Source: Hyaloscypha bicolor E (Eukaryota > Ascomycota > Leotiomycetes > Helotiales > Hyaloscyphaceae). Taken from it: a stretch of DNA of 64,000 nucleotides. Positions 37,165 to 48,200 of this stretch are shown one piece after another; the first letter of the stretch is position 1; the number at the start of each line of letters is the position of its first letter. A program made the translations under genes and the position numbers. The notes below the pieces were generated by a model. That model did no database searches. It saw only the letters and a program-made list of their open reading frames with translations, and was not told the origin of the DNA. The DNA lies in NCBI RefSeq assembly GCF_002865645.1, contig NW_020194575.1:1-64000 (forward strand), in the 5' to 3' direction.

Positions 37165-37445
37165 CAGCCTCCAGGTTAGCAGGCCGGGCGGGGTTAGTGG
37201 TGCGGCCGGGCCGCAAAACAGGCACCCGCAGCGGAGCCAGCAAAGAGAGCGCCGTCATGGCACGGGTTGGGCGGGCGGGCAGGGCAGGCAGGGCAGGCAG
37301 GGCAGGTGCTGGTGCTGGTGCTGCTGCTATTGCTACTGTTGCTGCTACTGGTGCTGGTGGTGGTAGTAGTGGTGGTGGTGGTGCTGAAGCTGGAGCTGCA
37401 GCTGGGGCTGGTACTGGTGCTGCTGAAGCAGCGGGAGCAGATGGG
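37165..37445 (+). repeat. GC-rich low-complexity block at the island edge
   Basis: Starts with GGCAGGGCA repeats (about 37,276-37,306), then impure GGT/GCT triplets (about 37,307-37,433). Because the unit lacks stops, several overlapping frames on both strands stay open (for example 37,197-37,544 plus, Gly/Ala-rich; 37,154-37,456 minus, Pro/Ala-rich). None shows non-repetitive conserved sequence, so I call no gene. Confidence 0.7.
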
Positions 37446-38580
37446 AGAGAAGACATTCTACGGACCGTAAGGAGCGTTACAGGCCAGGGGCAGGCCCGTA
37501 GCGGGTATGGGATTAACTTACGTATATATATGTGTATTTATTAAAGAAAAGAAGCTTTGGAATTCGAAATTAAAACCTACCTTATTTAGCTTACCTGGAA
37601 AATTTTTAGCCTTCAAAAAGTGAATTTTCAAAGTGAATTTAAAGTCAGTAAAGCTGATATCCCTTAAATAAGTGCCTGAGGCATCTAATTAATCTCGTAT
37701 CTTATATAGTTTTCTACCGAAATCTTGCTTTTACTCTTTGCATTTGCACCTTCTTATGCGGCTCCTGGTAGATGACACTTGCCGTGGTAATGGAGAATTA
37801 CTTGTCATGTGACAGCACTTCGTAGTCCCCCTGAAGTCTGGTTTGTCTGCTCGCGCACACTCTCAAAGCGGGGTTGCAACCTTGCTCCCAAACTTGCTCC
37901 TAATCGCGCCTTTCGACTTCTCAAGCGGTCATTGGCCTCTGTAAATTGGTTGCAATGGAAAAGTTGCATTTTCCGAACATTAATGGCTGAGCATCACGAA
38001 GGATTTTTCGACAGTAATGTAGGTAGGAAAGATCTTGAAGTTGATAGCTGCAATCTCGATGGAATTACGTCTGTGGTTTTGAACCCCAGCAAGTTCGGGA
38101 TTTGCACATGGCAGGGGTGAATGATTTGTTTGCACAACTTCAGTGCCTTGTATCTCACGAGGCCAGAGCCACATCGGTCAAAGATTCAAAGCATCAAACG
38201 AACGACGAAAGAGACCCTCAGAAAGCTTTGGCTCCTCATTTGAACGTTCAAGTTGCAACTTGTAATATGCTTATTGGACGTGCGGTGGAGATTGGGAATA
38301 TTTCCTTCTGCCCGAGTGGGATATTTTCTACGAGAAGACCTGTCAGCCTTTCAGCCTTTCAGCCTTTCAGCCCTCCGCGTTCCCCGCCTCGCCTTGAAAG
38401 CTCAGGTGCCTCAGGCGACGACAGAACCCTGTGCCAATTCTCTGGAGGCACACCTCACCAATTCTACATCATCTCCCTCCCATGCCTCGTACTCGTACCC
38501 TTTCTCGCCTTCCGCATTCAAGCCCCTTGCCGTCGGTGGCGGTAAGCACCCTTGCTAGCCGGCGCGCAGAATCTAATCAG
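37446..38580. other. Island DNA without a supported gene
   Basis: Normal fungal base composition with no RIP bias. Open frames of about 100-150 codons (37,809-38,120; 38,102-38,545) overlap each other, show no domain I recognise and have no intron signals that extend them. An 8-bp repeat CAGCCTTT occurs three to four times at 38,342-38,371. It may be distal promoter of the transporter or the remains of a lost gene. Confidence 0.4.
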
Positions 38581-38587
38581 ATGGATC

Positions 38588-38596
38588 TTATCTGAT
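38588..38596 (-). promoter_or_regulatory. Iron-responsive GATA (SreA-type) site 1
   Basis: TTATCTGAT on the plus strand, that is ATCAGATAA, a perfect match to ATCWGATAA, the published recognition sequence of the fungal iron regulators SreA/Sre1. It lies 661 bp upstream of the transporter ATG. These factors repress siderophore uptake genes when iron is plentiful. Confidence 0.65.
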
Positions 38597-38779
38597 CTTC
38601 CCATCACGTAACGGGAAACGAAGACTCTCCGATCATCTCCGAACTCTCCTCGGCGCAGCCTCTAACATCTTTTCTCTTAAGATTCTCACACACGCAACAC
38701 TTGCTGGGATGCGCCGAACGCGGCCATTTCACCAAATGCTGCTCCACTGGGAGCGAAGGGAACCAGGATGCTCGGCTGC

Positions 38780-38788
38780 TTATCAGAT
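38780..38788 (-). promoter_or_regulatory. Iron-responsive GATA (SreA-type) site 2
   Basis: TTATCAGAT on the plus strand, that is ATCTGATAA, a second perfect match to ATCWGATAA, 469 bp upstream of the ATG. A near match (ATTAGATAA, one base off) is at 38,907-38,915. Two perfect 9-mers within 200 bp upstream of a siderophore transporter are unlikely to be chance. Confidence 0.65.
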
Positions 38789-38968
38789 GATCTAGGACCG
38801 ATCTCGAAATCACGAGCAGGAACCTCGTGGAGAATTTCAGCAGCCCCTCCCCACTTCCGACCAAAGGGCAAGATACATTTCTCGGCGCAGGAAGGGGGCT
38901 GCAATCTTATCTAATATGCGGTCTAAACAACCAGATGAAAACATGGACGATCCCGAGAGAGCCATCTC

Positions 38969-39001
38969 AGGAGGAGGAGGGAGGAGGAGGAGGAGGAGGA
39001 G
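38969..39001 (+). repeat. (GGA)n microsatellite in the promoter region
   Basis: Eleven GGA units with one GAGGGA interruption. It also keeps overlapping frames open on both strands (38,827-39,327 and others), which I do not regard as genes. Confidence 0.85.
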
Positions 39002-39154
39002 GCGTGGCGGCGTGGTGGATGGCGCTTGCCATGGGGTTGAGGATCCACCTGCAGAAGGAGCCAGCCATGCAGCCAAGGTGCACCAGGTGGGCTCTGCAAA
39101 GCCAAGGCCAACAACCAATTCTTCAGAAACCCTGTTGCCCGTCGCTCATCACTC

Positions 39155-39256
39155 TACATAAACTTTGCTCTCCGCTCAAGTCTCCGCCGTCCCTTCTTCT
39201 TTCTGCGCATTTTCGTTCCTTGCAACTCCCTCACTTTCATCGCCAAGATCTCCAAG
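39155..39256 (+). promoter_or_regulatory. Core promoter and 5' leader of the transporter gene
   Basis: A TATA-like TACATAAAC at 39,154-39,162 is followed by a pyrimidine-rich stretch (39,178-39,250; CCCTTCTTCTTTCTGC and similar), typical of filamentous-fungal core promoters and transcript starts. The ATG context is CTCCAAGATGA, with A-rich bases before the start. Transcript start and leader length are inferred. Confidence 0.5.
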
Positions 39257-42200
39257 ATGAAGTTCTTCGGAAGAGGCAAAGCTCTGGCTACAGAAGTTGC
39301 AGTCGGTGGATTGTCAGACTCAGATAATACTACAGAGAAACACAACACTCCTGGTGTCGATGCCGATGCTCTCGAACGCATACCCAGTCAAAACGTCCAA
39401 GACGGTGTCAAGAAAGCCGAAGCCGTCACTCTGACCTGGACGAGAAACCAATTGATCATAGCTTACGGCTGGCAAGAATTGCACTCGTACCGTCAATCAT
39501 GAAAATCTCAAGCTGACTTGCTCCCAGTATCTTCCTAGTGTTTTTTGTCATATCCATGCAGCAACAAATCCAATTCAACCTCAGCTACTATGTGACTTCT
39601 TCTTTTGCCTTGCTCCCTCTCACTGGTACAACTTCTATTGTCGCCGCTATTGTCGGAGGTGTTATCAAATTGGTATATATATCCTCCACCACATTTCCAC
39701 TCACTCAGACTTCCTGTGCGAATTGTGGAACGTCTTATTTCATGCACGGAATGTCCTAGGAACACCAGCACAATGGAGCTCTTTTTGCCTTGACAATACT
39801 GACTGCTAGGATGTTTAGCCCACTGCTAAATTCGTAGATCTTATTGGCCGTGCAGGTAAGCCTATTCCCATACTGATTTTCTGTTTTCACCTGGAAGAGC
39901 CAGGAGCAGGGCGGCTCCCAAGCGCTCAGGTCCCTCGCGCTTTTTTGGGATTTTACAGTGCTAATTCACTGGGCAGAAGGATTTGCGTACGTTGTCCTCG
40001 GAATTCAGATTCTCTTCACGTTGAGGCTAACGGCAGAAGAATTATGACGGGCTTCGCAACTTTGGGGTAAGGAGCACCTTCGGTGAGACCTTTCGTGTAC
40101 TTACAGTCTGCAGGGTAAGCGTCCATCTACACTCTCTGGGTTATCCTCCTCTCTACGGAGAGCAAGAGCAAGCTCGGGAACCGTCATAGGCGGTGTGTGC
40201 TTGCGCCTAGAAGCAAAACAGCCCCGAAGCTCGCAGCTCTTTCGAAGCTCTTTGGATCGTGTTGTGCTGATTCTTATTAGCTCATCATGATGGCGAGCTG
40301 CCGCAACGTGGAGACCTATGCAGCAGCCCAGGTAAGTTTCTAATCACGTCCAAATGGCTATGTACTAATTGCTGCCCAGGTTTTCTATTGGGTTGGGTTT
40401 AACGGCATGGCTTATGTTTTAGACGTGTTCAGTAAGTTGCCCATTCAAATTAGTTCGCAAGCCGAAGATGCTGACCCCACCCCAGTGGCAGACACCTCAA
40501 GCCCGAAGAACCGTGCTTTGGTATTCAGCTTCGCGACTACCCCATATATAGTGACTACTTTTATTGGTCCACGAGCCGCGCAAAGTTTTCTAGAAACATC
40601 GGGCTGGCGTTTTGGCTTTGTAAGTGCCATCGATTCTCAAGCTTCTCTTCCAAGTTCCGAGACTATTCTGCTTCACCCCATGTGTTCCCAGAGTTTCCAG
40701 CAAGAGACCCTACTGTTCGATATAACCTTAGGGCATTTGAAATGAGAAAGTCACTGACTCAGAGATGATCTAGGGCACATTCGCAATTATAACTCCTATC
40801 ATAACCCTCCCTATCCTCTTCGTTCTCTACAGCAATCAGCGAAAAGCTTTCCGAGAAGGTCTTCTTGTCAAGGAAGAGAGCGGAAGAACCTTCTGGCAGA
40901 ATGCCAATTTCTTCTTCTGGGAATTTGATGGTCGGTCTACCTCTTGGCGAAATATTCAGCTGGAAACTAATCTCCCACTCTCTAGTTGTTGGGCTCCTAC
41001 TCATCTCAGCCGGATTCGTTCTCTTCCTACTACCATTCTCACTGGCTACTTATCAATCGAAAGGTTGGGCTTCCGGGATGATTATTGCGATGCTCGTCGT
41101 TGGCATTTCGTGTCTGACCGCCTTCGTGCTCTACGAGAAATTTCTATCGAAGAGGTCTTTCATTCCATTCGATCTTCTGAAGACCCCTTCGGTGGTCGGG
41201 GCATGCTTGTTGGCAATGTTCCTATTCGTTAGCTTCTAGTGAGTTACACATGACCTCGCAGCATTACAGATACTGATTACTCTCAGCATCTGGGACTCGA
41301 CCTTCTACAATTACTTGCAAGCAGTTCATAACCTGTCCATCACCAACACAGGATATGTCACCAACGTAAGTCATCCATTTCCTGGGCCACGTATTCTCCT
41401 TCGCATATTCCGAAAGTTGCTCGCTTCTTTGAGGTGGTTTGGATGGCTCAGCTGGCTCTCTCTCAAGCCCCTTTCACACGTTTTTGCAGAAGTAACTTTG
41501 TTGATTAGATATACTCGATCGGATCATGTTTTTGGAGCGTCATTCTTGCGGTGATAATCAGGACACTGGGGAGGTTCAAGTGGCTCGCGATGTCGATGTT
41601 GTGTCTCGAAATTCTCGGCGTGGGCCTCATGATTCATTTCCGTCAGCCCGAACAGGGAATTGGCTACGTCGTCATGTGTCAGATTTTCATCGCCTTTGGA
41701 GGGGGATCTCTGATTATATGTGAGGAAATGGCAGTTATGTCAGTTCATCGTTCCATTTCCATCCCAATCTATGTTGGCAATGCTGACTCCAACACATTTA
41801 GGGCTGCGGCTCCACAGTAAAGAACCTATCTTTTTGTCCAACACCCCGAGCTCCCTATTTCAATGGCCGGGAACCTGTTTCACCTCCCGGCTCGCTCCGG
41901 CTCGCTCGTGCTCCGCCCTCCTCAAAGAAATATTTTACTAATTCGTTCTAGTGAGAACGTTGCCAGTATGCTAGCACTCATTGGGCTTTTCAGCTCTGTT
42001 GGCCAAGTACGTTTCCAATTTCGTGAAGCGTTGTCCTCCTCATTTGGGTGTCTTGGAGTTAGAGTGCTTAAAACGTCCCAATTCCAAGCCCTACCCTTTG
42101 AGGCATTGCTAATCCAGAATTCGCGTCTAGGCTATTGGACAAGCCATCAGTGCGGCAATCTACACAAACACGTTTCCTTCAGCGCTAGACCGTGCATTAC

Positions 42201-42427
42201 CCGGTAATGCGACGTTGAATGCTGATCTCTACGGAAGCCTTACAGCCCAGCTCTTGTATCCTATTGGCTCACCAGAGAGAAATGCTATTATTTACGCATA
42301 CGGCCAGTCGCAGTGGTATTTAACGATCGCGGCCACGGTTGTCTTGGTCCCCTGTTTAATTTTCATCGGGGTCTGGAAGGATTTCAAGGTAAAGGAACTT
42401 AGGCAGGTAAAGGGGAGAGTTGCGTAG
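39257..42427 (+). CDS. mirB: Siderophore-iron transporter, MFS family, MirB-like; 14 exons
   Basis: Imports ferric-siderophore complexes across the plasma membrane (siderophore-iron transporter family of the major facilitator superfamily, usually about 14 membrane helices). Exons: 39257-39471, 39528-39672, 39819-39855, 39977-40023, 40281-40331, 40380-40431, 40486-40619, 40774-40930, 40986-41238, 41287-41365, 41509-41738, 41802-41816, 41952-42006, 42131-42427. Together they give 588 codons in one frame, the normal family length. After a hydrophilic N-terminus (1-65), family signatures are MQQQIQF, DLIGRAEGFA, YAAAQVFYWVG, ADTSSPKNRAL (184-194), LPFSLATYQSKGW, RTLGRFKWLA (408-417), HFRQPEQGIGY, the H-E-N-V-A segment and C-terminal VKELRQVKGRVA. 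Branch sites of the CTRAY type precede most acceptors. Two donors are unusual: intron 1 uses GC (39,472), and no GT or GC donor exists at 40,024. Without that splice the frame meets TGA near 40,054, so the allele may be defective. MirB orthology against paralogues is not certain. Confidence 0.88.
40024..40280 (+). other. Intron 4 of the transporter gene, lacking a donor site
   Basis: The protein requires a phase-0 junction between TTG (40,021-40,023) and CTC (40,281). The acceptor TTATTAG with branch-like GTGCTGAT upstream is good, but the 5' side reads AGGCTAAC, neither GT nor a GC donor in the right phase. At 257 bp it is the longest intron of the gene. It contains internal GTAAG (40,067; 40,114) and CTGCAG sequences that could mark additional splice events. 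Confidence 0.6.
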
Positions 42428-42723
42428 AGATTTGAGGAGCAGTCACGGCCATTACGGCAAAGGCGGGTTTCTGGCTCGGCATTACGGTAAAAGGATCTCG
42501 TTTGAGGAGCTGGCAAACGCTTTCCGTATACTTTTCTCACCCAAAGAAGACTTTTCGCGCTATATCCTGAAGTCAAAGGTGACATAGCCTTCCAGAAATG
42601 GTTGTATCATATGGCTAGACCATGTTTAGTTGTGCAAGTTCCATTAATACAAAGTGTCCCTGTAGTGAAGCAAACATCTGAGGGATTGGGACCATGGCCA
42701 AGTGGTCAGATTTGATACAGTCC

Positions 42724-42729
42724 AATAAA
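42724..42729 (+). terminator. Candidate polyadenylation signal AATAAA
   Basis: AATAAA about 300 bp after the stop codon of the transporter and the only canonical hexamer before the inverted EAWEG/Cys-finger copy. Fungal poly(A) signals are degenerate, so this is only a candidate. The 42,430-42,830 interval holds nothing else I can support. Confidence 0.35.
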
Positions 42730-42837
42730 TATTACATTTCATCAGGCTGACCGACCATAGAGATCGTTGCTTTCACATTGGCATGGGCTCATTCCAGAGC
42801 AAATTGGCTTACGCTTTGCTCAGCTAGGTATTGTTTT

Positions 42838-43675
42838 ATGTTACGAGATCAAGAGGTGACTTCTTCTTTGGGTACAAAGCTCTCTCTCTCTCTTTGCGGA
42901 CTGCCGCACACCCTAATTATACCCGCAAAGCTCTCTATTTCCTTTTATAGGCTATTTTAAGCCCTACTTTTACTTATTAAGCTCTCTTCTCCACTTATAA
43001 TCCCTCCCCCCCCACACCCCTCCTCTTCCTTTATTAAATATAGCCACACTGCGCTTGTAAGCTCGCACTAATATATAATGTATAAGCGTGCAGAACTTGA
43101 ATGTTTTTTTTAAGAAGAGGTTGTATTTAAGTAATCCTTTATCCCTTCGTCCGCTGAGACATTGCCACATTAGCGGCCGCGCATGTGGCAATGTCTCAGC
43201 GGACGAAGGGATAGTTATAGGCCGGGCTTCAAAGTTCAAACCAAGCCTATACTCGCTAGTAGGAGCTAGAGCTTGAATTGCATACTCTAATTGCTCGTTT
43301 GTAGCTTTCGGGCAAGGGGGAATAGCCTTTTTATGCCTTGCTTTCCGGGCCCGGTTTGCTCTTTTATTTTGTTCCCGGCATGTATTATACCTAAAAAACT
43401 AGCCGAAATCCGCAAGAGGCGTCTTTTGATTGCAAGAGGAGTAGTATTGCTCTTGCGAGCTTTTCCAGGGCTCTTGCGAGCTCACTCGGGTTTCTTGCAG
43501 GCTTTCCCGGATCTCTTGCGGGCCCTTCCAAGCCTCACTTGCCCCCGCAAGCCCCTTACCACCCGTACTCTCGCCCGCAACTCCCTCCCAAGCCTTACTC
43601 CCACTCGCAGAGCTCTCCCTTTCCTCCCGCGGACCCTCCCAAGCCTTATTCTCACCTGGAAACCCCCACCCCCCA
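42838..43675 (-). pseudogene. EAWEG-repeat / Cys-pair finger gene, copy 2, interrupted by a palindrome
   Basis: Inverted second copy of 14,820-15,550. Read on the minus strand from about 43,675: KAWEG / EAWKG repeats, then the segment QYYSSCNQKTPLADFG (first finger Cys changed to Tyr), a TAG where the other copy has CGG (Arg; ancestral Trp or Arg), then FFRYNTCREQNKR and a basic tail. Unlike copy 1 the frame continues through KATNEQLEYAIQALAPTSEYRLGLNFEARP (in pieces) into the palindrome at 43,140-43,213 and beyond it to about 42,970. The 3' flank (42,838-43,080) matches 15,340-15,555. Composition is near normal, so RIP was light. Plus-strand frames here are shadows. Confidence 0.55.
43140..43213. 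repeat. 74-bp palindrome P6 with 31-bp perfect arms
   Basis: Left arm 43,140-43,170 starts TATCCCTTCGTCCGCTGAG; right arm 43,183-43,213 is its exact complement. The 12-base centre TAGCGGCCGCGC contains the 8-base palindrome GCGGCCGC, so only two base pairs in the middle are mismatched. It is absent from the corresponding place in copy 1 (about 15,320). No RIP-type change has broken the arms. Confidence 0.95.
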
Positions 43676-43800
43676 GCTATCTGTGACGGCTGGCATAACG
43701 GCATAATCTGCCAAGGACAGGATATCGGAAACAGGTGCAAAACGAAGCTAAGCCGGAATGCTTGGGCGGGACAATACTGAAAGGTCGAGGCATCCTCCCT
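43676..43800. other. Right edge of the GC island
   Basis: About 120 bp of normal composition, without gene or repeat I can identify. It ends at about 43,800, where the sequence turns abruptly into A/T-dominated DNA. Confidence 0.5.
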
Positions 43801-46800
43801 ACTTTATTCTATAGCTTAGTATTTTCTAATATATAAGATTCTTTAAACTTTAAGCCTTTAACTATTATATTAATTCAGTTATTATATAATACTAAGCTTA
43901 TTTAACTTGACTTATAAAAGTAATATAATATTATTAATAAAGTTTTTATTTTTAAAAATAAAATAAAATATTACTTTTAATATTTAATAACTTTCTCGAA
44001 CTATAAAAAACTAGAGATCTTAGCTAAAAATATAATATTTTTTATAATTTAATTAATTTTAAAACCTAGTTTTTAATTAGAATAAATAATACTTTTTTTT
44101 AATAATTAATTCTTTATTAATATAAAAGAAATAAGATATTATTTTTTATAATTTGGTTAATTTTAAAGTTTAGTTTTTAATTAAAATAAATAATATTTCC
44201 TTAATATTAATAAAAATAAAAGAATTAGTTTTTTTTCTAATTTCAGAAAAATTAATTATAATTTATTAATATTAAATAAAAAGCTTTAATATAATAAAAT
44301 AGAAAAGCCGAATTTTAATATTATAAATTTATATTATTAAAAAAGCTATTATAATATTATTTTATAAAAAATATTAAGAAATAGCTAACTAATTTAAAAC
44401 TTAAAATTAATAAAAATATCTTAAAAAATAAATAAGACTTAATAGAAATTATTTATATATTAATTAATTTATATATTAAAAAATTTATTAAATTAGAAAT
44501 AATTATTAATTAATTTTATATAAAAAAAAAAAGCTAATATAAATAAAGATTTAAATAAATAAAGATTTAGAAATATTATAAATTTTTATTAAAAGAATTA
44601 TATAAGAACTAATATTAAGGCTTTCTTTTATTTTTAATTTATAATAATTAATTATAATTTATTAAAATTAAGAATTTTATTTTATTTATAAATAAAAATA
44701 TTTAAATATTTAATATAAGAAATAAACTAATATAAAATTCTTTCAAATTTAATAGAAAATTATTAAAAAAGTATATAATTTTATTTATAATTAATTAGAA
44801 CTTTAATTATTAAATAGATTTTAAGTTTTTTTTAGTAAACTTATAATAAAAATAAAGAAATAAATTATTAGAAAGTAAGAGAAATATATTATTATTTAAA
44901 ATAAAGAAATAAATTATTTCTAGTATTTTATATTTAATAAATAAAATAAAACTCAAATTATTTAAAGTTTAAATAATAAGAAATTTGATTTATTTAGAGA
45001 TTTTATTAAATAATATATAAAATTAAAAAATAAAGATTTTTAATTAAAAACTAATAGTTTTTTTTATAAAAAAAATAACTAATAAAAACTATTTATTATT
45101 AAATATTATTTCAAACTAGAAAGTTTATTAGAAATTAGAAAATTATTATAATTTTATATATAATAACTAGTATTTTCTATAATTTATTAAAAATAAATAA
45201 TAAAAATAATAACTTTTATTTAATATTTAATAAAAAATATAATTATTAATTTATTAATATATTAAATTAATAAAATAATTATTATTTAGAAATAATAATT
45301 ATAATATTATAATATTAATATATAATTTCTAAATTTACTAAATTTAATAAAATCTAGTTTATTAATTAAATTATTTATAAAATATAAAATTATATAATTA
45401 TATTTTTTATTTTATTACTTATATTTTATTATTTATATTTCATTTTCTAAATCTTATAAATATATATATGACTTCTAAAGAAATAGCTATATTAATATTA
45501 GAATTTCTTTAAAAAAAAATATAAAAAATAGGATTTTTTTCTAATTATATATTAATTCTTTAATTTAATCTAATATTAGATTTCCTAAATACTTTATATA
45601 TTTATATTACTTTTAAGATTTCAATTATATATTAAAAACTATAGCTTTTTATATATAATTTTTCTTTTTATAATATTTATTTTATAATATATTAATATTT
45701 TAAATATAAATTTTATAAATATTATAAAAATTCTAATATATTAATATTATTATTATAAAAGTTTTATAAAACCAGAAAGCTATTATTTAATATTAAAGCT
45801 AAATATTATATTATATTCTTATTTTAACTAATTTATTAATTTATTTTTTATTAATTTAATTATAATAATTTATTTAATAATTATTTTTTATTTTTTATTT
45901 TTAATATTAATAAAAGTAATTCCGGATTTATTTAATTTAATAAAAAATTCTAATAATTCTTTTATAGCTTTTTTATATAAAAAACTAGATATATTTTTAT
46001 AATTTCTAATAATTTTAGAAAAAAGAAAAAAATATATATATTATTTTAAATTCTTAAATAAATTCTTTATTTAGTTTTCTAGCTTTTAATTCAAATAATT
46101 AGATTTCTAGTATTTTATAATAACTTATATTTTATTTCTAATTTTGAAATTAATTAAATAATAATATTTATTAATTTATATTATATATTATATATTATAT
46201 TTATTTTATATAATTTTAGGCAAATTACTATAATTTATATAATTAATTAATTAATATTTTAGTTTTATTTCTATTTGGTTTTTCTTTAAATAAACTGGCT
46301 TTAATAAAAAGGTTCTAGTTTAAAGAAATATAAAACTTATAGTTTTTTTTAATTATAAATAAGAACTAGCTAATAGTTTTATATTAAAAAAAACTTATTA
46401 ATAATTAATTATTATTATTTATTTATTTTAGTTATTTTAATAATAATTAATATATAAATATAATTTTTAATTAAAATATTAATTAATAATTTCTAATTAT
46501 TTATTTAAAAATAACTAATTATTAAAAGCTTAAACTTAATATTAATTCTTATATAAAATTTGCTTTAAAAATTAAATATAAATATAAATTTCTAATTTAA
46601 TATAATTATTTCTAGAATAATTATTTAATATATTATATAAAATAGAAATAAAAATACTAGCTATTTAATTATAAATATATTTTATATAGAAATTATAATT
46701 AGATATTTAAATAATTTTCTATAAATATAATAATTTTCTATAAATATAATAATTTTCTATAAATGTAATAATTTTCTATAAATATAATAATTATTATAAT

Positions 46801-47400
46801 ATTACTTTTTAAATAATTAATAAAGCTTTATATATTTAATATATTTAAAAAGAAATTTATTATATATTTTATAAATTAAAATAATTTATAAAAATAATTT
46901 AAAAATAATTTAATTTTTTATAATATAAAGTTTTCTATAATATTTAAATATTACTTTTAATTTAGGCTATTATATATAACTTTTTTAAATCTAATAATAT
47001 ATAATTATTTTATAAATTATAAGTTATTATATTTAATAAAAGCTTTTAATAATATTTTTATAAAAATTATTAATAAAGCTTTTAGGATTTTTTTTAAGAA
47101 ATTATATTTTTAATAAAAATAAAAATATATTTTAGGAAAATCTTTTATATATATTTAAATTTTATTAAATAAATATATATATATATAAATAAGTTAAGAT
47201 TTAATTATTTATTTATAAAATAAATAAAACTTATTTTATATATATTTATATAGGCTAATTAGTTTTATATATAATTATATATATATAATATATTATATAA
47301 CTATATTTAATTCTTTTATTTAAAAATAATATTAGACAAAATTAGTATTTTTAAATAATTCTAATTATAAAATATAAAAATATAATAAATAAAAGTAATT
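43801..47400. other. Very AT-rich DNA, nothing recognisable
   Basis: No LTRs, inverted ends or domain sense could be read on either strand. Homopolymer-rich A/T sequence with isolated surviving C/G. It is most likely old transposon DNA after extensive RIP. I found no copy of it elsewhere in the window. Confidence 0.4.
46711..46792. repeat. 19-bp tandem repeat (ATAATTTTCTATAAATATA)n
   Basis: About 4.3 units, one with a single A-to-G difference. It is a local tandem array inside the AT-rich filler. Confidence 0.85.
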
Positions 47401-48200
47401 TAAAGATATACTTTTTATATTTTTTTAATAATCTATTTTATTATTAAAATAAAAATCTAAATACTTTTTCTTTTATTTAGCTATTAGCTTTTAATTTCTT
47501 TTTCTTATATATTTTTAAAAATTAAACTAATTTCGAAAAGTATTAGAAAAAAGGCTTTAAGAAATAATAATTAAGAATCTAGTAATAAATAATTTAAAGG
47601 CTAGAAATATTAGTATTTTAAAAATAAAAGAATTTAAAGAAATTAATATAGAAATATTAATAATTAATTAAAATTATAAGAAATATAAGAAAATATAAGA
47701 AAAAATAAATATTAAAGCTTTTAAAATAAATAATAAACTTTTAGTAAAATTAGAAATAAATAAAATAAAATTCAGAATTATTATAATTTCTTTTTTTATA
47801 TTTAATTTATAAAAAGTAATTTAAATAATTTTATTAAAAATTAGCTTATATTTTCTAATATTATAAATATTATAAATATTTTATTTTATTTTTAATTATT
47901 TAAATTAATAAATAATTATATTATTATTAAAAATTAGCTTATATTTTCTAATTATTATAAATATTATAAATATTTTATTTTATTTAAAATTAGTATTAAA
48001 ATAATATTTAAATGGTTTATTTTTTAATAAAAAATAAGAAAAACTAGTTTTATAAAAAACTTAACTTAAAAAAAACTATAATTTAAAAGAAAAATATTAA
48101 ATATTTTATATATATATATATATATAAATAAATTAAATTTTAATTAATTTCTTATAAAATAGAAAGTAAATAAAGCCTATATTATATAATTATATTTAAT
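47401..48200. other. AT-rich DNA upstream of the LINE, possible ORF1 remains
   Basis: From about 47,540 to 47,790 the plus-strand frame gives a Lys/Gln/Glu-rich, coiled-coil-like stretch that could be part of a LINE ORF1 (Gag-like), but no zinc knuckle can be seen. A 60-bp segment (TTAGCTTATATTTTCTA...) is repeated at 47,841 and 47,934. Confidence 0.3.

Noticed and set aside
37154..37544. Several overlapping Gly/Ala- or Pro/Ala-rich frames on both strands.
   Set aside because: Products of triplet repeats without stops; no non-repetitive conserved part.
37809..38545. Frames of 103, 147 and 101 codons in the island.
   Set aside because: They overlap in different frames, have no recognisable domain and no supporting splice sites; more likely upstream non-coding DNA.
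38827..39327. A 166-codon plus frame over the GGA repeat and transporter start.
   Set aside because: It runs out of frame through the true first exon and through a microsatellite.
42688..42720. A tRNA-like A box (TGGCCAAGTGGTC).
   Set aside because: No matching B box or cloverleaf downstream.
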